Below are positions 6,315 through 13,786 of a stretch of DNA of 14,030 nt, piece by piece (position 1 is the stretch's first letter; each line of letters starts with the position of its first letter). Under the pieces are notes generated by a model. That model was given only the letters and a program-made list of their open reading frames with translations, did no database searches and was not told the DNA's origin. This DNA is from DATMXT01 sp035560415 (GTDB taxonomy: Bacteria > Bacillota > Clostridia > Oscillospirales > Feifaniaceae). The position numbers were made by a program, and so were the translations under genes. The DNA lies in NCBI GenBank assembly GCA_035560415.1, contig DATMZG010000032.1, positions 1 through 14,030 of the forward strand, written 5' to 3'.

Positions 6315-7103
6315 TCATTTGCCGTAGGTTTCGGGGCCGTGAATTGCATTCATGACCGTTGCGCGGAAAGCGCCTTTTTCAAGGGCGTCCACTCCGCGAA
6401 TTGTGCTGCCGCCCGGCGAGCACACGCTGTCTTTGAGGGCGCCGGGGTGCATTCCGCTCTCCAGCACCATTTTGGCCGAGCCCATGAGCATCTGGGCCGC
6501 GAGCCGATAGGCCGTATCCCGCGGCACGCCGTGGTAGACCGCACCGTCGGCGAGCGCCTCAATGAACATGTAGGCAAAGGCCGGGCCGCAGCCGGTCAGG
6601 GTGCCGGCCGGCCCCATGACCTTGGCGTCGAGCACCTCCACCTTGCCGATGCTTTCAAACATGCCCTTGACAAAGTGAAGCTCTGCCGGCGTCAGCGAGG
6701 TCTCGGCCTCGAACAGGGTCATTCCGGCGCCGACAAGGCAGGGGGTGTTGGGCATGACGCTCTGTATCCGCACGCCTTTGGGCAGCGCCTCGTCGAGCTG
6801 CTTTTTGCGCCATCCCAAGGCGATGCAGACGACTGCCTTGCCGACCAGCAGGTCGCCGAGCCCGTCGATGACGGGCTTTATGACGTTTGGCTTGACGCCG
6901 AGCAGCACGATGTCGCAGGATGTTGCGACTTCGGCCGCGCTGCCCGCTGCCTTGACGCCGTATTCCTTTTCGAGCGCAGCCGTCGCGGAGGAGTTGATGT
7001 CAAAAGCCATGGCGCCGCCCTCGTCGAAATATCCCGCTTTAGCGGCGCCCCTCGCAATGGCGCCCGCCATGTTGCCGGCGCCGATGAATCCGAATTTGAC
7101 CAT
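6315..7103 (-). CDS. proC: Pyrroline-5-carboxylate reductase
   Basis: NAD(P)H-dependent enzyme that reduces 1-pyrroline-5-carboxylate to L-proline, the last step of proline synthesis. The 262-aa protein (family norm 260-280) has the N-terminal Rossmann GFIGAGNMAGA (5-15) and the C-terminal dimerisation domain with LTGCGPAF and the ProC signature CSPGGSTIRGVDALEKG (228-244). No proA or proB is in the window. The start ATG overlaps the stop of the preceding small membrane protein gene (TGATG sharing the A), so the two are translationally coupled; AAGGGGA is the ribosome binding site. The coupling to exported proteins is unusual for proC. Confidence 0.94.
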   Translation of the reverse strand: MVKFGFIGAGNMAGAIARGAAKAGYFDEGGAMAFDINSSATAALEKEYGVKAAGSAAEVATSCDIVLLGVKPNVIKPVIDGLGDLLVGKAVVCIALGWRKKQLDEALPKGVRIQSVMPNTPCLVGAGMTLFEAETSLTPAELHFVKGMFESIGKVEVLDAKVMGPAGTLTGCGPAFAYMFIEALADGAVYHGVPRDTAYRLAAQMLMGSAKMVLESGMHPGALKDSVCSPGGSTIRGVDALEKGAFRATVMNAIHGPETYGK

Positions 7104-7345
7104 CAGTATCCCCTTCTTCCCGTCTTGACTCTCGCAATGAAGAATACGAAACCGATGACAATGATGCCGATGACAAAGGCGTAGGAGGCGATAGCCCCGA
7201 GAATTCTCAGAAAGCCGCGCCAGGGTTCGTCCTCCTCGGTCTCCTCCTTGCCGTCTTCGCCTTCCGCAAACGCGGGCAGCACCGCCAGACAGAGCATCAG
7301 GGCGGCGAGTATGAGGGCGAGCAGGCGCTTATGCTTCGTTTTCAA
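7103..7345 (-). CDS. Small membrane protein with signal peptide
   Basis: An unrecognised protein of 80 aa. It has a basic N-terminus, a hydrophobic stretch ending AFA|E (a good signal peptidase I site near residue 28), a short acidic segment (EGEDGKEETEEDE) and one transmembrane helix (about 48-71), then a basic tail ARVKTGRRGY. After cleavage it would be a short extracellular acidic stub anchored by one helix with a cytoplasmic basic end. Two adjacent TTG codons (7348 and 7345) can start it; the second is preferred because GGAGGG lies 7 bases away. It sits 13 bases after the large exported protein gene and overlaps the proC start, so it is part of the operon. Function unknown; a partner or anchor for the 557-aa protein is an inference from gene order. 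Confidence 0.75.
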   Translation of the reverse strand: MKTKHKRLLALILAALMLCLAVLPAFAEGEDGKEETEEDEPWRGFLRILGAIASYAFVIGIIVIGFVFFIARVKTGRRGY

Positions 7346-7358
7346 CAAAGTTCCCTCC

Positions 7359-9032
7359 TCAATATTTTTTCCTGTAGTCGTTGTCCGGGTTGACGCCCAT
7401 ATCGCGGTTGTGCTTGTGCAGGGTGTAGATCAACACCGTCGTCAGCGCAATGCCAGAGCCGACAAAGAAGGCCGGCCACGAGAAGTGGAATCCCTGCTCC
7501 TGCTCCTCGGGCGGAGTCTCCTCCGCCTCCTCTTTGTAGAGCTTTGTCGTGCCGACCGCAATGTCGGCCGTCGCCGTCAGGGTCCCCGCCGTCGCCGTCA
7601 GGGTGACCACGCCGTCCGATGTGCCTTCAATCCAATTGTCCACGAGCCGGGCAATGCCGTCATCCGACAGCGAATAGGCAATCTCCCCGCTGCCGCCGAC
7701 CACGACGGCCGACAGCTGCTGTGAGGACTTCTTTCCGAGGGTTGGGGGCACCGCAGTGAAAGCGACATGGGGCTCTATGACCGCAAGGTCAAAGCTGTAT
7801 TCTTTGTCGGCCCCATCCACCGTGACGCTGCCCTTGACCGTAAAGAATCCGGGCGCCGACGCCGTAAGGCTGCCGTCCTCATAGCTCACAAGGCCGCGGT
7901 CGCTGGGGACGGCACTGAGCTCATAGGGCAGTCCACCCGGCACCAAGACGGTGATTTTGATCGTTTCGCCCGCAAGCACGGCCTGCCGCTCGGGGTAGAC
8001 CTTGACAAGCGGCGTATAGTACGGCTCTTCGGCCGGCTGGTTGTTTGCGCCGTCAGCCGATTCCACATAAATTCCGGCGCCCTCTCCGAATTCGGAAATC
8101 AGTTTGTCGCCTTCGAGCATGGAGGCCGGAGCGCCCCATATCCGCGCGCCGTTTTCATAGACGGCCGACAGGTCGCGGGCGACAAGGAGACTGCGGTCGC
8201 CGGCCGTCGCCGGCCAAAACCACCCGTCCACCATCTCACCCGCCTGTTCGACTTTTGTCCCGAGCGCCGCCCCCGCAAACAAGGCGGCGGCCTCCCTTCC
8301 GACGTCGACCGCGGTCGTCACCGGCTTGTACAGTCCGTCAAACCGGCCGCTCCCCGAGACCGTGACGCCCCCGGCGCCCGGCGTGAGGGCCGCCGTCTGT
8401 CCTTGCGCTGCGAAGAGCCCGCCGAAAATTCGCCCCGTCGTGCGCGCCTCCCCATCCGGGGTGATGGCGCGAAGCTCAAAGACATAGCCGACCCCCTCAA
8501 TCTTGGCGATTGTGAGCAGGCCGCTGCCCTCCTTCGTGCTGCCCTCAAGCAGATAGACCCCGCCGTCCGCGTAGTCGGGGTTTGGCTGCGGCGCACTGTG
8601 CGGCTCGAGCTGCCCGTCCTCGTAGTCGTAAACGGCCGGCGTCTCGGCGGCGATCCGTGCGCCCCGCACAACCGAAACGGCGGCGACCGCCGTCTGTTTA
8701 TATATATTGACCGTTGTGACGATCATCGTGTAGCGGCCCTCGGGCGCCGGGACGGGGTTCCAAATGAAGGTCTCGGTCACGCCCCCCTCGCCCTGCTTTG
8801 TCTCCACCGGCCGGGGAGCCCAGGCGGCGACGGGATTGCCCGCCTCGTCAATGAGCTGCGCCTGCAGCGTTCCGGAGTACAGACAGGAGACTGAAAACTG
8901 CATGCAAAGCTGACCGCCCCGCATGTAGCTCTTGACAAAGCTGACGTCGACGCTGTCTGCCGCGAGGCCCGTGAGGCCAAGGCCGAAGGTCAGGATGACT
9001 GCGGCAAGAAGCGCAAAAACTCGTTTTTTCAT
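7359..9032 (-). CDS. Exported, C-terminally anchored protein with Ig-like domains
   Basis: A 557-aa protein of unknown function. A signal peptide (MKKRVFALLAAVIL... with a cleavage site near GLAA|DS, about residue 25) is followed by an extracellular beta-rich region with an N-terminal WNPVPAPEGRYTMIV-type FlgD/FnIII-like segment (about 90-110), a middle region of unclear fold, and two bacterial Ig-like repeats (about 335-420 and 422-492; the second resembles BIG_2 with TLTATAGTLTATADI). An acidic linker (about 498-514) leads to a transmembrane helix (about 519-538) and a short cytoplasmic basic tail. There is no LPXTG or S-layer motif. AGAAGGGAAGGG precedes the ATG. It is the first gene of the operon and is followed 13 bases later by the small membrane protein gene. 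It could be an adhesin or envelope-associated protein; that is inference. Confidence 0.75.
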   Translation of the reverse strand: MKKRVFALLAAVILTFGLGLTGLAADSVDVSFVKSYMRGGQLCMQFSVSCLYSGTLQAQLIDEAGNPVAAWAPRPVETKQGEGGVTETFIWNPVPAPEGRYTMIVTTVNIYKQTAVAAVSVVRGARIAAETPAVYDYEDGQLEPHSAPQPNPDYADGGVYLLEGSTKEGSGLLTIAKIEGVGYVFELRAITPDGEARTTGRIFGGLFAAQGQTAALTPGAGGVTVSGSGRFDGLYKPVTTAVDVGREAAALFAGAALGTKVEQAGEMVDGWFWPATAGDRSLLVARDLSAVYENGARIWGAPASMLEGDKLISEFGEGAGIYVESADGANNQPAEEPYYTPLVKVYPERQAVLAGETIKITVLVPGGLPYELSAVPSDRGLVSYEDGSLTASAPGFFTVKGSVTVDGADKEYSFDLAVIEPHVAFTAVPPTLGKKSSQQLSAVVVGGSGEIAYSLSDDGIARLVDNWIEGTSDGVVTLTATAGTLTATADIAVGTTKLYKEEAEETPPEEQEQGFHFSWPAFFVGSGIALTTVLIYTLHKHNRDMGVNPDNDYRKKY

Positions 9033-9062
9033 GCGACCCTTCCCTTCTCAATACTTCGATTT

Positions 9063-9071
9063 AGTATAACA
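9063..9071 (-). promoter_or_regulatory. Extended -10 promoter of the exported protein operon
   Basis: On the minus strand TGTTATACT (9071-9063) is an extended -10 with 5/6 match. The -35 position holds TTTTCT, which is poor. The start near 9056 leaves a leader of about 24 bases with the ribosome binding site. It overlaps the region of the plus-strand transporter promoter. Confidence 0.5.
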
Positions 9072-9077
9072 CAACAA

Positions 9078-9106
9078 GTGACAAAAGAAAAGAGCCCGCA
9101 TAAGAT
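9078..9106 (+). promoter_or_regulatory. sigma-A promoter of the ABC importer operon
   Basis: GTGACA (9078-9083, 5/6) and TAAGAT (9101-9106, 4/6) are 17 bases apart. The predicted start near 9113 gives a leader of about 44 bases. I see no room or conserved stems for a TPP, FMN or other known riboswitch. Confidence 0.55.
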
Positions 9107-9156
9107 GAAATGAAGTCGAAAAAGAACACTTTGAAGGGAGCTGCTTCTGAGACATT

Positions 9157-9912
9157 ATGGCTGGAGCAGGCGTAGTGGAAGTAACGGCGTTATCGCTGAA
9201 ATATCAGACACCGGCCGGAGAGGTCGAGGCGCTTCGCGATGTAAGCTTCTCGATAGCTCCCGGCGAATTTGTTTCTATCGTAGGGCCGTCCGGGTGTGGC
9301 AAGTCCACGCTGTTGTCTGCCATCGCAGGCCTTGTCGGCCCCTATTCCGGTAAAATCGAGGTGGCGGGCGGCCGCAGTTCGATTGGATACATGCTGCAGC
9401 GCGACCACCTGTTTGAGTGGCGCACCATCTGGCGCAACGCGCTGCTGGGGCTTGAGGTTCGCGGCACGCTGACGCCCGAAACCGAGGGCCTGGCCCGGCA
9501 GCTGCTGCAAACATACGGGCTTTGGGAATTTAAGGACAGCTATCCCCGCCAGCTCTCGGGCGGCATGCGGCAGCGGGCCGCCCTCATCCGAACTTTAGCC
9601 ACCTCGCCGTCGGTGCTGCTTTTGGACGAGGCCTTTTCGGCCCTCGACTACCAGACGCGGCTGGCCGTCACCGAAGACATCGCCGGCATCATCCGCCGCG
9701 AAGGGGTGACGACGCTGCTCGTGACCCACGACATCAGCGAGGCCGTCTCGCTCTCCGACCGCATCATCGTGCTCACCCCGCGCCCCGGCCATGTGCGGGG
9801 CATCCACGCCATTGAAATGTCGGATGAGAGCCCCCGCGAGCGGCGAAACGACCCCGCATTCCGAACGTATTTCAACGTCATATGGAAGGAGCTGGGGGAC
9901 AATGTCGCCTGA
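9157..9912 (+). CDS. ABC importer ATP-binding protein (SsuB/TauB type)
   Basis: Cytoplasmic ATPase that powers the importer formed with the next two genes; 251 aa, normal for the nitrate/sulfonate/taurine/pyrimidine-precursor group. Walker A GPSGCGKST (43-51), Q-loop Gln81, signature LSGGMRQR (133-140), Walker B VLLLDEAF (153-160) with the D-loop SALD, and the H-loop His191 are all intact. The ATG at 9157 has its nearest Shine-Dalgarno (AAGGGAG) 16 bases away; an in-frame GTG at 9175 has GGAG 8 bases upstream and may be the true start, giving a protein beginning MEVTALSLKYQ. The permease gene overlaps its end by 11 bases, so coupling is tight. Confidence 0.93.
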   Translation: MAGAGVVEVTALSLKYQTPAGEVEALRDVSFSIAPGEFVSIVGPSGCGKSTLLSAIAGLVGPYSGKIEVAGGRSSIGYMLQRDHLFEWRTIWRNALLGLEVRGTLTPETEGLARQLLQTYGLWEFKDSYPRQLSGGMRQRAALIRTLATSPSVLLLDEAFSALDYQTRLAVTEDIAGIIRREGVTTLLVTHDISEAVSLSDRIIVLTPRPGHVRGIHAIEMSDESPRERRNDPAFRTYFNVIWKELGDNVA

Positions 9913-10693
9913 GCGCATCGCCTGGCTGCGGGCCGTTCGGCGTCGCACGGCAGCCGTACGGGCGGCCCGCGGCCTTATTTTAATCCTACTTTTCGGGCTT
10001 TGGGAAATTGCGGCAAGAGTGGGCTGGATTGACCCGTTTATCATGAGCAGCCCGTCTCGAATCGTTGCCTGCATCGGCAGAATGATTGCCCAGAGGCAAC
10101 TTTTTTATCACATTGGCATAACATGTATGGAAACAGCCGCCGGCTTTCTGCTCGGCACAATTCTCGGCACCGTGGTCGCCATTGCGCTGTGGTGGTCCGA
10201 CGGGCTGTCCCGCGTTTTCGAGCCCTACCTTGTCGTACTGAACTCGCTGCCCAAAATTGCCCTCGGCCCGATTTTTATTGTATGGCTTGGTCCCGGCGTC
10301 GCCTCTATCATCACAATGGGCCTTGCCATCAGCATCGTTGTGACCATTCTCGAGGTGCATCACGGCATGCGCTCCACAGACCCCGACAAGGTGCGGCTCG
10401 TTGAGTCCTTCGGCGGAAAGCGCTGGCAGGTGCTGACCAAGGTGGTCCTGCCCTCCAATCTGCCGACCATTGTCAATGCCCTGAAGGTGAACGTCGGACT
10501 CTCGTGGGTCGGCGTCATCGTGGGCGAGTACCTCGTGTCGAGAGCCGGCATCGGATACCTCATCGTATACGGCGGTCAGGTGTTCCAGCTCGACCTCGTC
10601 ATGGCAGGCGTCATCATCCTGGGCACCCTGGCCGGGCTGATGTACCTGCTCGTCTCTCTCCTCGAGAAAGTTCTGATCGGAGGTTATCAATGA
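9902..10693 (+). CDS. ABC importer permease protein
   Basis: Integral membrane permease of the BPD_transp_1 type, 263 aa, with about six predicted transmembrane helices. The cytoplasmic coupling loop ESFGGKRWQVLTKVVLP (about residues 161-177) is the EAA motif that contacts the ATPase. LNSLPKIALGPIFIVWLG (about 110-127) is typical of the SsuC/TauC/nitrate permease family. Start ATG 9902 lies within the end of the ATPase gene, after GGGGGA. Its stop overlaps the start of the binding-protein gene (ATGA), so all three genes are translated as one unit. A homodimer is expected, since only one permease is present. Confidence 0.93.
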   Translation: MSPERIAWLRAVRRRTAAVRAARGLILILLFGLWEIAARVGWIDPFIMSSPSRIVACIGRMIAQRQLFYHIGITCMETAAGFLLGTILGTVVAIALWWSDGLSRVFEPYLVVLNSLPKIALGPIFIVWLGPGVASIITMGLAISIVVTILEVHHGMRSTDPDKVRLVESFGGKRWQVLTKVVLPSNLPTIVNALKVNVGLSWVGVIVGEYLVSRAGIGYLIVYGGQVFQLDLVMAGVIILGTLAGLMYLLVSLLEKVLIGGYQ

Positions 10694-11742
10694 GAATCAT
10701 CAAACCGCTAATTGCCCTCATGCTGGCGCTGGTGCTGGTCTTCTCTCTTTTTGGCTGCTCCCCGAAGCCGGAGCAGCCCCCGGTCCCGGAGACACCCACA
10801 ACCCCGGAGACACCCGCCGTCCCGGTGGAACCGGTTAAAATCCAGCTCAACGAAGTGACCCACTCGGTGTTCTATGCCCCGCAGTACGCGGCCATTGAGC
10901 TCGGATACTTCGCCGACGAGGGCCTTGAACTCGAACTGATCAACGGCGCCGGCGCCGACAAAGTCATGACGGCCGTGCTGACCGGCGCCTCCCAAATCGG
11001 GCTTGCCGGTCCTGAGGCGTCCATCTATGTCTACCTGGAGGGCAGGAGCGACTACTGTCAGGTCTTTGCACAGCTCACCAAGCGCGACGGCTCCTTCCTC
11101 GTCGGCCGCGAGCCCGACCCCGACTTCACCTGGGAGAAGCTGCGGGGCAGCTTCACCTTGGGCGGCCGTAAGGGCGGCATGCCGCTCATGAATCTTGAAT
11201 ACCTGCTCAAGAGCAAGGGGCTTGTGCCCGGAACCGACCTCACGGTTGACACCAGCGTGCAGTTTGCCGCCATGGCCGGCGCCTTTGTCGGCGGCACCGG
11301 CGATTATACCACGCTCTTTGAGCCCACCGCCTCCATGCTGGAGCGGGAGGGCAAGGGCTATGTGCTGGCCTCGATCGGCGAGGACGTCGGCGAGGTGCCC
11401 TACACCGCCTACTTTACAAGCAAGAGCTTTATTGCGGAAAACCCCGAGCTCATCGCCGCCTTTACCAGAGCCATCTACCGCGGCCAGCAATGGGTTAAGG
11501 ACAACGACGCCGCCGAGATCGCCCGCGTCATCGCGCCGCAGTTCCCCGACACCGATCTGGAACTTCTCACCACAGTCACACAGCGCCACAAGGACATCGA
11601 CGCCTGGTATACGACGCCGGTCATGCCCGAGGAGGCCTTTGACAGGCTCCAGGACATCATGGAGACCGCGGGCGAGCTGTCCGAGCGCGTCCCCTATGGC
11701 GACCTGGTCAACAACACCTTTGCCGAAGAGGTCCTGAAATAG
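10690..11742 (+). CDS. ABC importer substrate-binding lipoprotein (NMT1-like)
   Basis: Extracytoplasmic solute-binding protein, 350 aa, lipid-anchored. The signal peptide ends in the lipobox LFGC with acylated Cys23, followed by a Pro/Thr/Glu linker (about 26-52) that holds a short repeat. The mature domain begins with SVFYAPQYAAIELGYFADEGLELEL, the conserved NMT1/THI5-like opening, followed by GADKVMTAVLTGASQIGLAGPEA. The family binds thiamine pyrimidine precursors, sulfonates, nitrate or riboflavin-like compounds; nothing here decides among them, and no thiamine gene or TPP riboswitch is nearby. GGAGGT lies 5 bases before the ATG, which overlaps the permease stop. A strong terminator follows. 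Confidence 0.9.
   Translation: MRIIKPLIALMLALVLVFSLFGCSPKPEQPPVPETPTTPETPAVPVEPVKIQLNEVTHSVFYAPQYAAIELGYFADEGLELELINGAGADKVMTAVLTGASQIGLAGPEASIYVYLEGRSDYCQVFAQLTKRDGSFLVGREPDPDFTWEKLRGSFTLGGRKGGMPLMNLEYLLKSKGLVPGTDLTVDTSVQFAAMAGAFVGGTGDYTTLFEPTASMLEREGKGYVLASIGEDVGEVPYTAYFTSKSFIAENPELIAAFTRAIYRGQQWVKDNDAAEIARVIAPQFPDTDLELLTTVTQRHKDIDAWYTTPVMPEEAFDRLQDIMETAGELSERVPYGDLVNNTFAEEVLK
10785..10815 (+). repeat. Short tandem repeat in lipoprotein linker
   Basis: CCCGGAGACACCC occurs at 10785-10797 and again at 10803-10815, an 18-base period that encodes repeated PETP units in the Pro/Thr/Glu linker between the lipid anchor and the binding domain. It is a low-complexity spacer. Confidence 0.6.
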
Positions 11743-11757
11743 CCACATAAACCATAC

Positions 11758-11788
11758 AAAAAAGCCGCCCAGCAGGGCGGCTTTTTTT
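11758..11788. terminator. Bidirectional terminator between convergent operons
   Basis: The arms AGCCGCCC (11763-11770) and GGGCGGCT (11775-11782) form an 8-bp stem with loop AGCA, with T-runs on the plus side and A-runs on the left that give T-runs on the minus strand. It terminates the ABC importer operon and the minus-strand GntR/ABC operon. Confidence 0.92.
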
Positions 11789-11812
11789 GTTTTACATCTT
11801 TTTTATCCGGCG

Positions 11813-12550
11813 TCACTTGGCCGCCAGAATGTTGGCCTTGCGCAGCAGCAGCCAGTCGACAAGGCCCGCGAGCGCAATGACTGCCGCAAAACAGGCCATG
11901 AAGTTGAGGGGATTGGTCCCCAGCCACCGCCCGAAAGCGATAAAGTCAAAGCCCATCATGTAGAGCAGCATGGGCCCGCCGTTGATGACGACCGGAATGG
12001 CAAGGGCGGCGACGACGGTCCAGAACTTATTCAGGCGCCAGAACATGAGGGAGAAAAACATGCCGAGCATGCAGACGCTGAGGGCAAAGGCCGTATTGAA
12101 GAGCATGCTCATGGCGTGCTGAGAAACGGACATGCGGGCGCCGTTCCCGCCGACATAGAGGAGTTGGTAGAGGTCGGCAATGATAATATTGGTCCTGCCG
12201 TCCGAAACCGCCCGGGCGACGCTGTTGATGACCTCGCCGCCCGCGGCGAGCAGCGCCGAGACCGAGAGGGCAGCCAGCACCTCGCAGATGAAGGAGGTGC
12301 GCCGCGACACCCCGAACTGGAGCGAGAGCCTCAGGTCGCTGCGGACGTTGACGATGCCCATGACGAACATGAAAATTGTCGTCGACAGGCCGTAGCCCGA
12401 GAAGCTCACGATGGAGGTCCCCTCGTCTGCAGCGAAGGCAATGGTCATGAAGGCCGTGATGATGGCGGTCATGATGAGGAACATCACGATGGCCCCCTGG
12501 AGGAAAACGAAAAACTGATACCGGAAAGCCGGCCTGACATTCATGTTCAT
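11813..12550 (-). CDS. ABC-type exporter membrane subunit (YtrC/ABC-2-like)
   Basis: A 245-aa integral membrane protein with about six hydrophobic helices and few charged residues between them. No strong family motif is visible, but its place directly after an ABC ATPase and a YtrA-type GntR regulator marks it as the membrane partner of an exporter or drug-sensing transporter. The start ATG overlaps the ATPase stop (ATGA), with GGAGGACAGG upstream. A second ATG lies 2 codons downstream. The substrate is unknown; in Bacillus and related genera such systems respond to cell-wall-active antibiotics, but that is family knowledge only. Confidence 0.82.
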   Translation of the reverse strand: MNMNVRPAFRYQFFVFLQGAIVMFLIMTAIITAFMTIAFAADEGTSIVSFSGYGLSTTIFMFVMGIVNVRSDLRLSLQFGVSRRTSFICEVLAALSVSALLAAGGEVINSVARAVSDGRTNIIIADLYQLLYVGGNGARMSVSQHAMSMLFNTAFALSVCMLGMFFSLMFWRLNKFWTVVAALAIPVVINGGPMLLYMMGFDFIAFGRWLGTNPLNFMACFAAVIALAGLVDWLLLRKANILAAK

Positions 12551-13401
12551 TTCCTGTCCTCCTCTTCCATCAGGCAGATAAAGTAGTCCTGCAAATTGAT
12601 GAGGGTGGCCTCGACGCCTTCCGGCAGCGGGCCCCGCTCCCCTTGCAGGCTGGCTGTCCTCAGCCCGCCAAGTGTGCTTGTGGTCAGCACGTGTCTTCCC
12701 TCAATGTATTTGTCGATGGCGCCGGCCGGCCCCGACACCGTGTAGGCGTCTGCCGTCAGCTCGTCCCGGGGGGCGTCTTTCAGAATTTTCCCGTTTCGGA
12801 TGATGACGGCGTGCTCAATGAGATCGGCCGCCTCGGCGATCAGGTGGGTGGAGACGATCAAGGTACAAGGGCGCTCGGCGTACCGGGCGAGCAGCTCCCG
12901 GTAGAACATGTCGCGGTGCTGCGCGTCGAGCCCCAGCACCGGCTCGTCGAAAAAGAGATACGGGACGCCGACCGACAGCCCTAAGATGAGCCGGAAAATG
13001 GAGCCGTAGCCGGTCGACAGCGACTTGATTTTCTTTTTTTGAGGCAGCCCGAACTTCCCGGCCAGGGCCTCGGCATAGGCTGCGTCAAACTCCGGATAGA
13101 AAAGCTGCGCAGCTTTAAAGGCCGCCTTGACCCTCATATCCTCCGGAAACATGTTCTTTTCGGCCACGAGATACATTTTCCGCAGGGCCGCGTCGTTGTT
13201 TACAGTCCCCTCGCCGTCGACCGTGACCTCTCCTTGCGTCGGATAGAGCCGCCCGGTCAGAATGCCGAGCAGCGTCGATTTCCCGGCGCCGTTGTTGCCT
13301 AAGAGGCCGTAAATTTTGTTGTCCCCGAATGTCAAGGTCACGTCGTCGAGCGCCCGCGTATCGCCAAAGGTCTTGCTGATATGCTTCATTTCAATCGGCA
13401 T
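12547..13401 (-). CDS. ABC exporter ATP-binding protein (YtrB-like)
   Basis: A 284-aa cytoplasmic ATPase of the ABC-2 exporter class. Walker A GNNGAGKST (35-43), Walker B LFFDEP (149-154), D-loop LGLD and H-loop His186 (VSTHL) are intact. The signature region reads LSTGYGSIF (128-136) instead of LSGGQ, a divergence common in YtrB-like proteins. A C-terminal extension of about 80 residues follows the nucleotide-binding domain. The ATG at 13401 overlaps the end of the GntR gene by 11 bases; an in-frame TTG at 13407 and an ATG at 13389 are alternatives. It is translated in tandem with its neighbours, and the operon is probably repressed by the GntR protein. Confidence 0.9.
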   Translation of the reverse strand: MPIEMKHISKTFGDTRALDDVTLTFGDNKIYGLLGNNGAGKSTLLGILTGRLYPTQGEVTVDGEGTVNNDAALRKMYLVAEKNMFPEDMRVKAAFKAAQLFYPEFDAAYAEALAGKFGLPQKKKIKSLSTGYGSIFRLILGLSVGVPYLFFDEPVLGLDAQHRDMFYRELLARYAERPCTLIVSTHLIAEAADLIEHAVIIRNGKILKDAPRDELTADAYTVSGPAGAIDKYIEGRHVLTTSTLGGLRTASLQGERGPLPEGVEATLINLQDYFICLMEEEDRK

Positions 13402-13759
13402 CTTCAAACCCGCTTTCTATCATCGCCGCAAGCTCCGAGGCGGTCAGCCCCAGATTTTTGGCCTCCCGCACAAGCTTTTCAATGTAGTTTACGTAAAACT
13501 GCTCCCGGCGGCTGAGTTTAAGTTTATCTTTTGCACCCTGTGCAACAAACATTCCCAATCCCCTTTTCTTGTAGAGCAGCCCGGCGTCCACCAGCAGGTT
13601 GATCCCCTTGAGCGCCGTCGCGGGGTTGATTTTATAGGTCACCGAATACTCCGTGATGGACGGCACCTGGCTCTCCTCCGGATAGGCGCCCGAGAGAATC
13701 CCCTCCTCCAGCTGCTCGGCAATCTGCAAAAAGATGGGCCTCTCATCCTGAAAGTTCAC
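13391..13759 (-). CDS. GntR family transcriptional regulator, YtrA type
   Basis: A 122-aa regulator consisting of an N-terminal winged helix-turn-helix and a short dimerising tail, the size of the YtrA subfamily that lacks a large ligand domain. The opening RPIFLQIAEQLEEGILSGAY, then the recognition-helix region VPSITEYSVTYKINPATALKGINLL and the wing GLLYKKRGLGMFV are typical. The GTG at 13759 is used because GGAGGGG lies 5 bases upstream; an ATG at 13777 has no ribosome binding site and itself spans the site. It heads the operon with the ABC genes and probably represses it by binding the palindrome just upstream. Confidence 0.92.
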   Translation of the reverse strand: MNFQDERPIFLQIAEQLEEGILSGAYPEESQVPSITEYSVTYKINPATALKGINLLVDAGLLYKKRGLGMFVAQGAKDKLKLSRREQFYVNYIEKLVREAKNLGLTASELAAMIESGFEDAD

Positions 13760-13764
13760 TTGTG

Positions 13765-13771
13765 CCCCTCC
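13765..13771 (-). promoter_or_regulatory. Ribosome binding site deciding the gntR GTG start
   Basis: Minus-strand GGAGGGG lies 5 bases before GTG 13759. The in-frame ATG at 13777 has only A/T-rich sequence upstream and would place this site inside the coding region, so the GTG is favoured. Confidence 0.65.
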
Positions 13772-13786
13772 TCTCATATGAGTTAA

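Noticed and set aside
7767..8894. Long plus-strand open frame opposite the exported protein gene
   Set aside because: Arg-rich translation without domains, no ribosome binding site; the minus-strand frame has a signal peptide, Ig-like repeats and a membrane helix.
9107..9156. Riboswitch (TPP or FMN) ahead of the ABC importer
   Set aside because: The leader is only about 44 bases and shows no conserved stems or terminator/antiterminator pair.
10708..11748. Long minus-strand open frame opposite the binding lipoprotein
   Set aside because: Antisense to a clear NMT1-like lipoprotein and read across its terminator side; Gly/Val/His-rich with no recognisable domain.
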